Positions 35,340 to 45,458 are shown, counted from the stretch's first letter. The stretch is DNA of 64,000 bases from Pseudomonas sp. FP2196 (GCF_030687715.1 NZ_CP117445.1:4267501-4331500); one strand, 5' to 3'. The notes: generated by a model not told the origin, from the sequence alone. Translations and numbers: made by a program.

Positions 35340-37991
35340 TCAGGCTTCATCGTCCATCCCCGGTTGCGCCTGCAACGGCAAGTGCAGGGTGATGCAGGTT
35401 CCGCGTCCGTCGATGCCGTCGGCGACGCTGATTCGCCCACCGTGAGCGCCGACCATGCCCTGACAGATCGCCAGCCCGAGGCCGGTGCCCTGCCCGCCGC
35501 GATCGCCCCGTGCAGCGGTGTAGAACATGTCGAAAATCTTCGCCCGCTCGTCTTCCGGAATCCCGGGGCCTTCATCGCTGACCGAGAAGAAAATCTCTTG
35601 GTCACTCGCCCCCGCGCTCAGTTGTAGACGACCATGGGTCGGCGAGAAGCGTGCAGCGTTTTCCAGCACGTTGACCAGCGCCTGTTCGATCAACGCCGCA
35701 TGCACATACAGCAAGGGCAATTCGGCCGGCACATCGGTGCTGACCTGCAACGGCGCCAACACCGCGCGCAGGCGATTGAGCGAACTGCCAACGATGTCGG
35801 CTGGCGAAACCCAGTCTCGCGCCAGCTTCAGCGCGCCGTGGCCGAGGCGAGTCATGTCGAGCAGGTTCTGGATGTAGCGGTCGAGGCGCTCGGCTTCATC
35901 GCGGGTGCCTTCGAGCAGTTCGCGGCGATCCTCCAGCGGGATGGCTTCGCCCAAGGCCAACAGGCTGTCGATGCTGCCGCGCATCGACGTCAGCGGCGTA
36001 CGCAAATCATGGGATACCGAGGCCAGCAAGGCGCTGCGCAATTGCTCGGTTTCGCCGTGCAGGCGCGCCGCTTCCAGGTCATCTGCCAGTTGCGCGCGGG
36101 CCAGTGCTTGCGCCAACGGCTGACTCAACGCCGTGAGCAAGCGACGGCGCTGGCCGCTCAACGTCTGACCTTCTTTGGCGCAGACCCCGAGCAAGGCCAA
36201 CGGCCCGTCCTCAACCGACAGCGGCCACCACCACCAACGCCCGAACGGCAAGGTGCCGGTGCCCATGCCCGCCGGTTGATCGTGCTGCCATGCCCAGTCG
36301 GCGGCAGCACGTTCGGATTCGGTAAATTCCAGCGGCCCGCCGGTTTCGACTTTCCAGCCGCCCTGCCCGTCCCGGTTGAGCAGGCACAGTTGCAGATCGC
36401 TCCACCCGTTGAGGTGTTGCGCAGCGGCGCTGACTACGGCTTGGCGGTCGGTGGCGGCAGTGAGTTTGCGCGACAGATCGAGCAGCTCGGTGGTCTCTTC
36501 CTGGGTGTCGCGCAACGCCTGCAACTGCCGACGCTGACGCGCCGCGAGGTTACCGGTGAGCGCCGCCATCAGCAGGAAGAACAGCAAGGTCAGCACGTCT
36601 TCTTCACGCTGGATGCTGAACGAGAAATTCGGCGGGATGAACAGAAAGTCGTAGGTCAGAAACGACAACGCGGCACAAGCCAGCGCCGGGCCGAGGCTGC
36701 TGCGCACCGCCACCAGCAACACCGCCGCGAGGAACACCAGCGAGATGTTCGGCAGCGGCAACACACTCGACACCGCCCACGCCAAAGCAGTGGCCAACAC
36801 CGTGGCGACCAGCGCCAGCGCATAGTCGAACCACACCAGTGTCGGCGCTGATCGTTGGCGCGGCTGATGCTGCTCTTGATCGCTGTCGAGGACGTTGATT
36901 TCCAGGCCATGAGCCTGACGCAACAACCGCGCGGCCAGACCGCCGCCGAAAAGGCGACGACGCAGACGCGGCCGGGACTGGCCGACCAGCACCAGACTCG
37001 CGCGACGTTCGGCGGCATGCTGGACCAGGGTTTTAGCCACCTCTCCGGCGCGCAGCAACACCACTTCGCCGCCAAGGCGTTCGGCCAGTTGCTGGGCGCT
37101 TTGCAGGCGCAGACGCGATTGCTCGTCGCGCACCGTGCCGTTGTCGACGTGCACCAGACTCCAGGGCAGATGCCGACGCTGAGCAACCCGACTGGCGTGG
37201 CGCACCAGGCGCTCGGCCTGCGCATCGCCATCAACCCCGACCAGCAAACGCCCACGCACGGCCGGGGCCGCTTGACCGAGTTGGCGATAGCCTTGGGCGA
37301 GATCGTTATCGACCTGCGCCGCTGCGGTTTGCATCGCCAGTTCGCGCAGTGCGGTGAGGTTGGTCTGGGTGAAAAATGCATCGATGGCGGCGCGTGCCTG
37401 CTCCGGCACGTAGACCTTGCCTTCGCGCAGACGCTCGAGCAATTCTCGCGGCGGCAGGTCGATCAGCAGCAGTTCGTAAGCTTCTTGCAGTACCCAGTCC
37501 GGCAGGGTTTCGCGTACTTGCACGCCGGTAATGCCGCGCACTTGATCGTTGAGGCTTTCCAGATGCTGGACGTTGACCGTGGTGAACACGTCGATGCCGG
37601 CGGCGAGCAGTTCCTGAATGTCTTGCCAGCGTTTGGCGTGGCGGCTGCCGGGGGCGTTGCTGTGGGCCAGTTCATCGACCAGCACCAGTTTTGGCTTGGC
37701 CGCAAGGATGCCGTCCAGGTCCATTTCTTCGAGCAGTACGCCACGGTATTCCGAGCGTACCAGCGGCTGCTGTGGCAGGCCGCCGAGCAGCGCTTCGGTC
37801 TCGGCACGGCCGTGAGTTTCGACGACGCCAGCAATGACTTTCACGCCTTGGCGCAGTTGGGTATGGGCGGCCTGGAGCATGGCGTAGGTTTTGCCGACGC
37901 CGGGCGCGGCACCGAGGAAAACCTTGAGCCGGCCACGGCCGTCGCGGGGCAGGTCTGCTAACAGCGCGTCGGCGCGGCCGGAATCGCTCAT
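35340..37991 (-). CDS. kdpD: KdpD potassium-responsive sensor kinase
   Basis: KdpD (883 residues) has the N-terminal KdpD domain with Walker A GAAPGVGKTYAML and Walker B LVLVDELAHSNAPGS, a USP-like domain (about 250-370), four transmembrane helices (about 395-500), a GAF-like region and a kinase core with phospho-acceptor His in SHDLRTPLTSMRGSID and ATP lid DEGPGIPEDERAKIF. It phosphorylates KdpE at low potassium or high ionic strength. Start 37991 matches the conserved N-terminus. A REP-like element separates it from kdpC. Confidence 0.96.
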   Translation of the reverse strand: MSDSGRADALLADLPRDGRGRLKVFLGAAPGVGKTYAMLQAAHTQLRQGVKVIAGVVETHGRAETEALLGGLPQQPLVRSEYRGVLLEEMDLDGILAAKPKLVLVDELAHSNAPGSRHAKRWQDIQELLAAGIDVFTTVNVQHLESLNDQVRGITGVQVRETLPDWVLQEAYELLLIDLPPRELLERLREGKVYVPEQARAAIDAFFTQTNLTALRELAMQTAAAQVDNDLAQGYRQLGQAAPAVRGRLLVGVDGDAQAERLVRHASRVAQRRHLPWSLVHVDNGTVRDEQSRLRLQSAQQLAERLGGEVVLLRAGEVAKTLVQHAAERRASLVLVGQSRPRLRRRLFGGGLAARLLRQAHGLEINVLDSDQEQHQPRQRSAPTLVWFDYALALVATVLATALAWAVSSVLPLPNISLVFLAAVLLVAVRSSLGPALACAALSFLTYDFLFIPPNFSFSIQREEDVLTLLFFLLMAALTGNLAARQRRQLQALRDTQEETTELLDLSRKLTAATDRQAVVSAAAQHLNGWSDLQLCLLNRDGQGGWKVETGGPLEFTESERAAADWAWQHDQPAGMGTGTLPFGRWWWWPLSVEDGPLALLGVCAKEGQTLSGQRRRLLTALSQPLAQALARAQLADDLEAARLHGETEQLRSALLASVSHDLRTPLTSMRGSIDSLLALGEAIPLEDRRELLEGTRDEAERLDRYIQNLLDMTRLGHGALKLARDWVSPADIVGSSLNRLRAVLAPLQVSTDVPAELPLLYVHAALIEQALVNVLENAARFSPTHGRLQLSAGASDQEIFFSVSDEGPGIPEDERAKIFDMFYTAARGDRGGQGTGLGLAICQGMVGAHGGRISVADGIDGRGTCITLHLPLQAQPGMDDEA

Positions 37992-38032
37992 CTGGGATTG
38001 CCTTGTTCGGTTTGAAATGGAGGTGAAGCGTT

Positions 38033-38133
38033 AAAAGATCCCAGCCTGCGGCAGCGCCTACAGGGGGTACGCCGATCCAGATTGCTGGTGTACGCCGACC
38101 CAGTGCAGGAGCTGCCGCAGGCTGCGATCTTTT
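38033..38133. repeat. REP-like inverted repeat between kdpC and kdpD
   Basis: Arms 38033-38062 and 38104-38133 pair over 30 bases with three mismatches (core GCCTGCGGCAGC). The loop contains a direct repeat of GTACGCCGA. It lies inside the kdp gene series and may lower kdpDE expression relative to kdpFABC. Confidence 0.7.
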
Positions 38134-38136
38134 GAT

Positions 38137-38682
38137 CTACAGCTTTTCCAGTGCCATGTTCAGCTCCAGCACATTCACCACTGGCGGCCCTACCAGCGGC
38201 TGTTCGATATGGGCATCAATCAACTGCTGCACGGTCGACACCGGCAAGTTGCGAGCGGCCGCAACACGCGCCAGTTGATAGGCAATTGCCGCCGGTGGCA
38301 AGTGCGGATCGAGGCCGCTGCCGGAGGTGGTCAGCAATGCCAACGGCACCGGGCCTTGCCCAGGAACTTGCAGCTTGTTGGCTTCGTCGATCACTCGAGT
38401 GGCCAGTGCCGGGTTGCTTGGCGCCAGGTTGCTCGCGCTGCTGGAAACCGTAGCAAACGCACCGGCCGATGGGCGTGGATGGAACCACGCATCGCCGACG
38501 AAATCCTGTGCGATCAGGGTTGAGCCGCGGACTTTGCCGGCGGCGTCCTGGACCAGGCTGCCGTTGGCCTGCGCGGGGAACGCGACTTGGGCGACGCCAG
38601 TGACGACCAGTGGGTAGGCAACGCCGGTGACCAGGGTCATCAGCACCAGCAGGCTCAGGGCCGGACGTATCATTGTGGACAT
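38137..38682 (-). CDS. kdpC: KdpC subunit of K+-transporting ATPase
   Basis: KdpC (181 residues) is the single-span inner-membrane subunit that stabilises ATP binding to KdpB. One N-terminal helix ([20 protein letters not shown]) is followed by a periplasmic domain with DLVTASGSGLDP-like block, seen here as [23 protein letters not shown] lies seven bases before ATG 38682. It is separated from kdpB by 144 bp. Confidence 0.95.
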   Translation of the reverse strand: MSTMIRPALSLLVLMTLVTGVAYPLVVTGVAQVAFPAQANGSLVQDAAGKVRGSTLIAQDFVGDAWFHPRPSAGAFATVSSSASNLAPSNPALATRVIDEANKLQVPGQGPVPLALLTTSGSGLDPHLPPAAIAYQLARVAAARNLPVSTVQQLIDAHIEQPLVGPPVVNVLELNMALEKL

Positions 38683-38745
38683 TGCAAAATCCTCGAATTC
38701 AAAAACAGATACAGCGTTAATCAGTCGGACCGTGTCGAGTTAATT

Positions 38746-38766
38746 GCCAGCAGGCTGGCTCCCACA
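38746..38766. repeat. half REP between kdpB and kdpC
   Basis: GCCAGCAGGCTGGCTCCCACAG matches the Pseudomonas REP core; only a small 5-bp hairpin is formed here. It is a second repeat within the kdp operon. Confidence 0.55.
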
Positions 38767-38826
38767 GGAGAACGCACTTCAAAAGCAGGAGCCACGGTGC
38801 GACGATTCGACCTGCTCGCGAATGGG

Positions 38827-40884
38827 TCAAACCAGATGCAACGCCGTGAGCAACATGTCGATCGCCTTGATCCCCACGAACGGCACCAGAATCCCGCCCA
38901 CCCCGTAGATCAACAAATTGCGTCGCAGCAACGCCGCCGCACTCGCCGCTTGCACGCGCACACCGCGCAGAGCCAGCGGAATCAGCACTACGATGATCAA
39001 CGCGTTGAACACAATGGCCGACAGAATCGCGCTCTGCGGACTGGTCAATTGCATGATGTTCAGCACGCCCAGTTGCGGGTAAATCGAGGCAAACAGCGCC
39101 GGCAGGATCGCGAAGTATTTGGCCACGTCGTTGGCGATGGAAAAGGTCGTCAGCGCACCGCGAGTCACCAGCAATTCCTTGCCGATCTGCACCACGTCCA
39201 GCAGCTTGGTCGGGTCGCTGTCGAGATCGACCATGTTGGCTGCTTCACGCGCGGCCTGTGTGCCGTCGTTCATCGCCATACCGACGTCAGCCTGCGCCAG
39301 CGCCGGGGCGTCGTTGGCACCGTCGCCGCACATGGCGACGAGGCGACCGTCGTTCTGCTCGTGACGAATACGGGCGAGTTTTTTCTCCGGGGTGGCTTCA
39401 GCCAGCACGTCATCCACGCCTGCTTCAGCGGCGATTGCAGCGGCGGTCAGCGGGTTGTCACCGGTGACCATCACCGTGCGAATCCCCAGTTTGCGCAGCT
39501 CGGCAAAACGCTCGCGGATACCGGGTTTCACTACGTCCTTGAGGTGGATCGCACCGAGCAGTTTGCCGTCGACGCAGACCAGCAACGGTGTACCGCCGCT
39601 CTGGGCGATCTTGTCGATTTCTCGCGACAACGCCGGGGCGAGATCGGAGCGTTTTTGGCCGATGAAACTCAGCAGCGAATCCACTGCACCTTTGCGATAA
39701 ACGCGGCCCTGATAGTCGACACCGGACAAGCGGGTTTCAGCGCTGAACGGCACGGCAGTCAGGGTTTCCGGCGACGGCTCGGGCTGCGGATGCAGACCGC
39801 GCAGGTACTCGACGATGGATTTACCCTCGGCAGTTTCGTCCGCCAGCGAGGCGAACAGCGCGCCCTCGGCCAGATCGCGACCGCTGACGCCCGGCGCGGC
39901 ATACACCGCGCTGCAACGACGGTTACCGAAAGTGATGGTGCCGGTCTTGTCCAGCAACAGCACATGCACGTCACCGGCCGCCTCTACGGCACGGCCAGAC
40001 TTGGCGATCACGTTCAGGCGCACCAGACGATCCATCCCGGCGATACCGATCGCCGAGAGCAGGCCGCCGATGGTGGTCGGAATCAGCGTGACCAGCAGCG
40101 CCACCAGGAAGACCAGCGGCAGGCTGCCGTTGGCGAAGCGGGCGAACGGTTGCAGGGTCACGACCACAACCAGGAAGATCAGGGTCAAACCGATCAGCAG
40201 GATATCCAGCGCGACTTCGTTCGGGGTCTTTTGGCGCTTGGCACCTTCGACCAACGCGATCATGCGATCGAGGGTCGATTCACCGGGGTTGGCGGTGATC
40301 TTTACCAACAGCCAGTCGGATACCAATCGCGTGTTGCCGGTGACCGCCGAACGGTCGCCGCCGGACTCGCGGATCACCGGTGCGGATTCACCGGTGATCG
40401 CCGCTTCGTTGACCGCGGCGATACCTTCGATGACTTCGCCGTCACCGGGGATCATCTCCCCTGCTTCGACACGGACTACATCGCCCTTGCGCAGACTGGT
40501 AGCCGGCACAACCTGGAAGCTGCCGTTAGCTTGTTTGCGTCGGGCGCTGAGGCCTTCGCTGCCGGCCTTGAGGCTGTCGGCGCGGGCCTTGCCGCGACCT
40601 TCGGCCAAGGCTTCGGCGAAGTTGGCGAACAGCACGGTGAACCACAGCCACAGAGCGATTTGCGCAGCGACGAAAGTCGGCACATCAGCGTCCGGAATGA
40701 AGCACAGCACAGTGGTGAAAATCGCGGTCAGTTCGACCACCAGCATCACCGGCGAACGCTTTAATTGTCGCGGATCGAGCTTGACGAACGCTTGCACCAG
40801 CGCCGGACGCCACAGCGCCGAGATCGCGGTTTTCGCTTGTTCCGGTGCCTTGGCAGCAGCGGGTTTGATTGCAGGCATATTCAT
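38827..40884 (-). CDS. kdpB: KdpB P-type ATPase subunit
   Basis: KdpB (685 residues) energises potassium uptake by KdpFABC. It has the phosphorylated Asp312 in DKTGTIT, the actuator TGES motif (164-167), an N-domain near 350-450 and the hinge motif [16 protein letters not shown], with seven or so membrane helices. The start [10 protein letters not shown] is used because GGAG is eight bases upstream. It lies 24 bp after kdpA. Confidence 0.97.
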   Translation of the reverse strand: MNMPAIKPAAAKAPEQAKTAISALWRPALVQAFVKLDPRQLKRSPVMLVVELTAIFTTVLCFIPDADVPTFVAAQIALWLWFTVLFANFAEALAEGRGKARADSLKAGSEGLSARRKQANGSFQVVPATSLRKGDVVRVEAGEMIPGDGEVIEGIAAVNEAAITGESAPVIRESGGDRSAVTGNTRLVSDWLLVKITANPGESTLDRMIALVEGAKRQKTPNEVALDILLIGLTLIFLVVVVTLQPFARFANGSLPLVFLVALLVTLIPTTIGGLLSAIGIAGMDRLVRLNVIAKSGRAVEAAGDVHVLLLDKTGTITFGNRRCSAVYAAPGVSGRDLAEGALFASLADETAEGKSIVEYLRGLHPQPEPSPETLTAVPFSAETRLSGVDYQGRVYRKGAVDSLLSFIGQKRSDLAPALSREIDKIAQSGGTPLLVCVDGKLLGAIHLKDVVKPGIRERFAELRKLGIRTVMVTGDNPLTAAAIAAEAGVDDVLAEATPEKKLARIRHEQNDGRLVAMCGDGANDAPALAQADVGMAMNDGTQAAREAANMVDLDSDPTKLLDVVQIGKELLVTRGALTTFSIANDVAKYFAILPALFASIYPQLGVLNIMQLTSPQSAILSAIVFNALIIVVLIPLALRGVRVQAASAAALLRRNLLIYGVGGILVPFVGIKAIDMLLTALHLV

Positions 40885-40908
40885 GATGCTGCTCCTAAAA
40901 AGAGAGGC

Positions 40909-42603
40909 TTAGAAGCCCATGCTCAGATGTTCGGCAATCGGGCCGAGCGCCAGAGTCGGCAAGAAGGTCAGGCCGCCCACCAGCAAAATGGTCACGGTCA
41001 ACAGGGTCACGAACAGCGGGCCGTGAGTCGGGAAGCTGTTCTGCCCGATCGGTGCGGTTTTCTTCATCGCCAGGCTGCCGGCCAAGGCCAGAACCGGAAG
41101 GATGTAACCGAAGCGACCGATCAACATGCCCAGACCGAGCATCAGGTTATGGAACGGTGTGTTGGCGCCTAGGCCACCGAACGCCGAACCGTTGTTGGCA
41201 CTGGCAGAGGTGTAGGCGTAGAGCAACTGGCTGAACCCATGCGGGCCGGGGTTGCTGATGGTCGCTGCTGCACTGGGAACCGCTGCGGCAATCGCACCGA
41301 GCACCAGCACGCCGACCGGCATGACCAGCAGGGTCACCACCAGCAATTGCACTTCCCGCGCCTGGAGTTTCTTGCCGAGGTATTCCGGCGTACGGCCAAT
41401 CATCAGACCGGCGAGGAACACCGCGATCAGCACGTTGAGCAACATGCCGTAGAGCCCGGCACCGACGCCGCCGAAGATCACTTCGCCGACCATCATGTTG
41501 ACCAGTGCAACCATGCCGCTTAGCGGATTGAGGCTGTCGTGCATGCCGTTGACCGAGCCGTTCGAGGCCGCCGTCGTCGTCACCGACCACAGCACCGTGG
41601 CGGTGGTACCGAAGCGCGCTTCTTTACCTTCCAGCGGTGCGGTCTGTTCAACAGCAGCGTTGTTCAGAGTCGGGTTCGGCTGATATTCGGCCCACAGCGA
41701 AGTCGCGCCGCCGATCAGGAACAGCGCCAGCATGCAGGCGATGATCGCGCGGCTCTGACGCAGATCCTTGACGTAGTGACCGAAGGTGAACACTAGCGCT
41801 ACCGGGATCAGAATGATCGAAGCGACTTCGAACAGGTTGCTCCACGCAGTCGGGTTCTCGAACGGGTGCGCCGAGTTCACGCCGAAGAAGCCACCACCGT
41901 TGGTGCCCAGTTGCTTGATCGCAATCTGGCTGGCGGCCGGGCCGAGCGGGATCACCTGATCAACGCCCTGCATGGTCACAGCATTAACATACTGAGCGAA
42001 GGTTTGCGGCACGCCCTGCCAGACCAGATACAGCGCCAACAGCAAGCACAGCGGCAGCAGACCATAGAGGGTGGCACGAGTCATGTCGACCCAGAAGTTG
42101 CCAAGGGTTTTAGTCGACTTGCGACCGATACCCCGGCACAGCGCAACCAGTACGGCGAGGCCAGTGGCGGCGCTGACGAAGTTCTGCACGGTGAGGCCGA
42201 CCATCTGGCTCAGGTAGCTGAGGGTCGCTTCACCGCTGTAGGACTGCCAGTTGGTGTTGGTCATGAAACTGACCGCGGTGTTGAACGCCTGCGTCCACTC
42301 CTGACCCGGCAGGTTCTGCGGGTTGAGCGGCAGGTGATCCTGGAACAACAGAATCGCGAACAGCAGCAGAAAACCGGCAAGGTTGAATGCGAGCAGCGCC
42401 AGCGTGTATTTCTGCCAGCTCTGCTCAGCCTGCGCATCGACACCGGCAATGCGATAGCAACCGCGCTCGACCGGGCCGAGAATCGGCGTCAGCCAGGTGC
42501 GCTGACCTTCCATCACTTTGTAGTAGAAGCGCCCGAGGAACGGCGCCGGCAACAGAACCACCGCAAAAAACGCGAGGATCAGCCAATAGTCATAACTGTG
42601 CAT
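40909..42603 (-). CDS. kdpA: KdpA potassium channel-like subunit
   Basis: KdpA (564 residues) forms the K+-selective pore. Repeated M1-P-M2 units are visible with selectivity-loop segments FMTNTNWQSYSGE, GTNGGGFFGVNS, TTTAASNGSVNGM and SASANNGSAFGG. Ten membrane helices fit the length. ATG 42603 (MHSYDYWLI) has AGGAG five bases upstream; the frame opens 64 codons earlier over kdpF, which is a different frame. Confidence 0.97.
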   Translation of the reverse strand: MHSYDYWLILAFFAVVLLPAPFLGRFYYKVMEGQRTWLTPILGPVERGCYRIAGVDAQAEQSWQKYTLALLAFNLAGFLLLFAILLFQDHLPLNPQNLPGQEWTQAFNTAVSFMTNTNWQSYSGEATLSYLSQMVGLTVQNFVSAATGLAVLVALCRGIGRKSTKTLGNFWVDMTRATLYGLLPLCLLLALYLVWQGVPQTFAQYVNAVTMQGVDQVIPLGPAASQIAIKQLGTNGGGFFGVNSAHPFENPTAWSNLFEVASIILIPVALVFTFGHYVKDLRQSRAIIACMLALFLIGGATSLWAEYQPNPTLNNAAVEQTAPLEGKEARFGTTATVLWSVTTTAASNGSVNGMHDSLNPLSGMVALVNMMVGEVIFGGVGAGLYGMLLNVLIAVFLAGLMIGRTPEYLGKKLQAREVQLLVVTLLVMPVGVLVLGAIAAAVPSAAATISNPGPHGFSQLLYAYTSASANNGSAFGGLGANTPFHNLMLGLGMLIGRFGYILPVLALAGSLAMKKTAPIGQNSFPTHGPLFVTLLTVTILLVGGLTFLPTLALGPIAEHLSMGF

Positions 42604-42611
42604 AGCCGCTC

Positions 42612-42701
42612 CTAGTTCCGATCCGCGCGCAACAGCGCAACCAACAGATAAATGAACAGCCCCACTGCCAATAGCAGTGACACCCCGTCCAGAACGCTCA
42701 T
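42612..42701 (-). CDS. kdpF: KdpF small membrane subunit
   Basis: The minus strand encodes a 29-residue single-helix protein, MSVLDGVSLLLAVGLFIYLL followed by VALLRADRN, matching KdpF, which sits in the KdpFABC complex and stabilises it. Its stop codon overlaps the kdpA ribosome binding site region (8 bp gap to kdpA). GGAGATCTTCC lies before its ATG. It is too short to be found by length-limited ORF prediction. Confidence 0.9.
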   Translation of the reverse strand: MSVLDGVSLLLAVGLFIYLLVALLRADRN

Positions 42702-42785
42702 GGAAGATCTCCGTGTTACGGCGTATTGCCGCGTGTGGAGTGATTGTCGGGAAGGAGGCTGTAAAGGAACGAGAGCGAGGGGTGT

Positions 42786-42810
42786 GGCGGGGCATAAAGA
42801 AAGCGTAAAG
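42786..42810 (-). promoter_or_regulatory. candidate KdpE operator
   Basis: Read on the minus strand, CTTTACGCTTTCTTTATGCC followed by CCGCC closely resembles the E. coli KdpE site (T-rich run then ACACCCCGCC). It ends 85 bases upstream of the kdpF ATG. Confidence 0.5.
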
Positions 42811-42862
42811 AGTGGGTTTATGCGGGCGTTACAGCAGGTTTTTGCGCCGTCAGGCCGGGCCT

Positions 42863-42930
42863 CTTCGCGAGCAGGCTCGCTCCCACAATTTGAAATGCCT
42901 TCCCCTGTGGGAGCGAGCCTGCTCGCGAAG
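42863..42930. repeat. REP inverted pair
   Basis: Perfect 25-bp arms 42863-42887 and 42906-42930, core GAGCGAGCCTGCTCGC, in the intergenic space between divergent promoters. Confidence 0.9.
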
Positions 42931-43100
42931 ACGGCATTACCGCCAACATCGCACTCAACTGGCGCACAAAACGCAGCTATCCCGCCGCGAACATCCCCGA
43001 TACGACAGCTTTCAACTCATTACGACTTGTTTCACCGCGATGGCACGCCCACTGCACACGCCCTCCCCCGAGCTTTCCAAACCGTTCAGGGAGCAAACGC

Positions 43101-44465
43101 ATGAACACACAACTCAAACCCACACTGGGCACGCTGCACCTGTGGGGCATTGCCGTGGGGCTGGTGATTTCCGGGGAATACTTCGGCTGGAGTTACGGTT
43201 GGGGCGTGGCCGGCACGCTGGGTTTTCTGGTGACCTCATTCATGGTCGCGACCATGTACACCTGTTTTATCTTCAGCTTCACCGAACTGACCACGGCGAT
43301 TCCCCACGCGGGCGGGCCATTTGCCTATAGCCGCCGTGCGTTCGGGGAAAAAGGTGGATTGATCGCCGGGCTGGCGACGCTGATCGAATTTGTCTTCGCA
43401 CCACCGGCAATTGCCTTGGCCATCGGCGCCTACTTAAATGTGCAGTTTCCGGCCCTCGATCCGAAACACGCAGCAGTCGGTGCGTATATCGTCTTTATGG
43501 GGTTGAACATCCTTGGGGTGAAACTGGCGGCAACCTTCGAGCTGATCGTCTGCGTGCTGGCTGTCGCTGAATTGCTGGTGTTCATGGGCGTGGTCGCTCC
43601 AGCGTTCAGTTTCAGCAACTTCGCGCTCAACGGTTGGGCCGGTTCGGATGTGTTCGGGGCACCCGCAATTGCCGGGATGTTCGCGGCGATCCCGTTTGCG
43701 ATCTGGTTTTTCCTGGCGATTGAAGGCGCAGCGATGGCTGCCGAAGAAGCCAAGGATCCGAAACGCACGATTCCCAAGGCTTACATCAGCGGCATCCTGA
43801 CCCTGGTGCTGCTGGCTATGGGCGTGATGTTCTTTGCCGGTGGCGTCGGCGACTGGCGCACCCTGGCGAACATCAACGATCCCCTGCCGCAAGCCATGAA
43901 AACCGTGGTCGGCGACAACTCCGGCTGGCTGCACATGCTGGTATGGATCGGCCTTTTCGGGTTGGTGGCGAGTTTCCACGGGATCATCCTCGGTTATTCG
44001 CGCCAGTTCTTCGCCCTCGCCCGCGCCGGTTATCTGCCCGCTTCGCTGGCCAAGCTGTCGCGCTTCCAGACGCCGCACCGGGCAATCATCGTCGGCGGCA
44101 TTATCGGCATTGCCGCGATCTACAGCGACGGCCTGATTAACCTCGGCGGCATGACCCTCACTGCCGCGATGATCACCATGGCCGTGTTCGGCGCCATCGT
44201 GATGTACATCATGAGCATGCTCAGCCTGTTCAAGTTGCGTAAATCCGAACCGAATCTGGAGCGCACCTTTCGCGCGCCGTGCTACCCGCTGGTGCCGATG
44301 ATTGCACTGGTGCTGGCGGTGGTCTGCCTGGTGGCGATGGCATGGTTCAACACGCTGATCGGGTTGATCTTCCTTGGGTTCATGGCGGTCGGTTTCGGCT
44401 ACTTCCTGCTCACCGGCCAACTGCGTGCCAACGCGCCGGCCGATGCGATGCTGACCGGTCAATGA
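43101..44465 (+). CDS. eat: ethanolamine permease (APC superfamily)
   Basis: The 454-residue protein has 12 hydrophobic helices of the amino-acid/polyamine/organocation type, opening with LWGIAVGLVISGEYFGWSYG and the conserved GGPFAYSRRAFGEKGG and FAIWFFLAIEGAAMAAEEA segments seen in ethanolamine permeases. It would import ethanolamine for the EutBC lyase pathway. No eut genes are in the window, so the substrate is inferred from family resemblance. GGGAG lies before ATG 43101. Confidence 0.85.
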   Translation: MNTQLKPTLGTLHLWGIAVGLVISGEYFGWSYGWGVAGTLGFLVTSFMVATMYTCFIFSFTELTTAIPHAGGPFAYSRRAFGEKGGLIAGLATLIEFVFAPPAIALAIGAYLNVQFPALDPKHAAVGAYIVFMGLNILGVKLAATFELIVCVLAVAELLVFMGVVAPAFSFSNFALNGWAGSDVFGAPAIAGMFAAIPFAIWFFLAIEGAAMAAEEAKDPKRTIPKAYISGILTLVLLAMGVMFFAGGVGDWRTLANINDPLPQAMKTVVGDNSGWLHMLVWIGLFGLVASFHGIILGYSRQFFALARAGYLPASLAKLSRFQTPHRAIIVGGIIGIAAIYSDGLINLGGMTLTAAMITMAVFGAIVMYIMSMLSLFKLRKSEPNLERTFRAPCYPLVPMIALVLAVVCLVAMAWFNTLIGLIFLGFMAVGFGYFLLTGQLRANAPADAMLTGQ

Positions 44466-44596
44466 GGGATTGATCGGGTGCACCGGGCATAACGGGCCTA
44501 GAATGGAACCACTGCGAGTTCACTTCGCTCAAAAGTTGTATGCAGCGGTTCACGGCGCAATCCTCGCCCACCGATCTGCCTTTAAGGAGAGCCGTT

Positions 44597-44764
44597 ATGC
44601 CTTGGTATGCCTGGTTGATTCTGGTTGTTGCAATCGGCTCGATCGTTGGCGGATTGATGATGTTGCGAGACACCGCCAACAAGGTCGAACTGACCGATGA
44701 AGAACGTAAGCGCGTTGCGCAACGCAACGCGGAAATGGATGCAAAAGAAGCACAAGATCGTTAA
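44597..44764 (+). CDS. DUF2897 small membrane protein
   Basis: A 55-residue protein with one N-terminal membrane helix (WYAWLILVVAIGSIVGGLMM) and a charged tail (LTDEERKRVAQRNAEMDAK). It matches DUF2897 in composition and order. AAGGAG lies seven bases before ATG 44597. An intrinsic terminator follows. Function unknown; a helper role in the envelope is conceivable. Confidence 0.78.
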   Translation: MPWYAWLILVVAIGSIVGGLMMLRDTANKVELTDEERKRVAQRNAEMDAKEAQDR

Positions 44765-44798
44765 CAAAAACCCCGCCTGATTGGCGGGGTTTGTTTTT
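44765..44798 (+). terminator. intrinsic terminator after DUF2897 gene
   Basis: Stem ACCCCGCC / GGCGGGGT with loop TGATT, A-run before, TTTGTTTTT after. Confidence 0.9.
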
Positions 44799-44900
44799 CA
44801 GATCCGTATCGGCGTTTCCGCATGCTTTTTAGAAGTAGAAGTACAGTCACCATTTAATTTTCCTTGGTTAAGATGGCGGCATTGTTGCGGAGAGTTCCCG

Positions 44901-45458
44901 ATGCGTTACTCGCAGGATCATAAAGCCCAGACACATCAGCGCATTATCAAGGAAGCGTCGGCACGATTTCGCAAGGACGGGATCGGCGCAACCGGACTGC
45001 AGCCTTTGATGAAAGCCCTGGGACTGACCCATGGCGGCTTTTATTCGCACTTCAAATCCAAAGACGAGTTGGTTGAAAAGGCACTGCAAGAGGCAAGCGA
45101 TCAAGTCGATGGGTTATGCGCTGAAATTTTTGCGCAAGACAATCCGCTGCAGGTGTTCATCGACACCTACCTTTCAGAATGGCATCAGACATCCCCTCAT
45201 GAAGGCTGTCCCCTGCTGACCATCTCTTCGGAACTGGGACTGCGCGGACAACCCAGCCCAACCAGCGACATCGTACTCAACGCGCGACTGAGCCAGATCG
45301 AGAACACCCTGCAAGGTGACAACAGCGCCGAACGGGCCATCGTCATCATGTCGACTTTGGTTGGCGCGCTATTGTTGTCGCGCAGTGTCGCGGATGCCGA
45401 GTTTGCGCAACGCATTCTCGACATCACCCGCGACCATCTCAAGCAAGCAGAAGGCTAA
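44901..45458 (+). CDS. TetR-family transcriptional regulator
   Basis: The 185-residue repressor has an N-terminal TetR helix-turn-helix (IIKEASARFRKDGIGATGLQ, LTHGGFYSHFKSKDELV) and an all-helical ligand domain. Its stop overlaps the end of the convergent ketosynthase gene by 4 bp. A convergent ketosynthase-SDR pair suggests it controls lipid-like or polyketide metabolism and senses a related molecule, which is inference. GGAGAG lies eight bases before ATG 44901. Confidence 0.88.
   Translation: MRYSQDHKAQTHQRIIKEASARFRKDGIGATGLQPLMKALGLTHGGFYSHFKSKDELVEKALQEASDQVDGLCAEIFAQDNPLQVFIDTYLSEWHQTSPHEGCPLLTISSELGLRGQPSPTSDIVLNARLSQIENTLQGDNSAERAIVIMSTLVGALLLSRSVADAEFAQRILDITRDHLKQAEG

Larger units (their letters stand above)
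42702..43100. other. 399-bp intergenic region between divergent kdpF and permease genes
   Basis: It contains the candidate KdpE operator on the kdp side, a REP pair at 42863-42930 and, on the permease side, about 170 bases without recognised elements other than a GGGAG ribosome binding site before the permease ATG. No gene is seen. Confidence 0.7.

Noticed and set aside
38587..40764. 725-codon open frame on the plus strand opposite kdpB/kdpC
   Set aside because: It is antisense to clear kdpB and kdpC genes, is rich in His, Gln and Arg as expected of a shadow frame in high-GC DNA, and matches no family.
31953..42930. Repeated palindromes considered as a CRISPR array
   Set aside because: They are single inverted pairs at separate intergenic sites without regular spacers or cas genes; they fit Pseudomonas REP elements.
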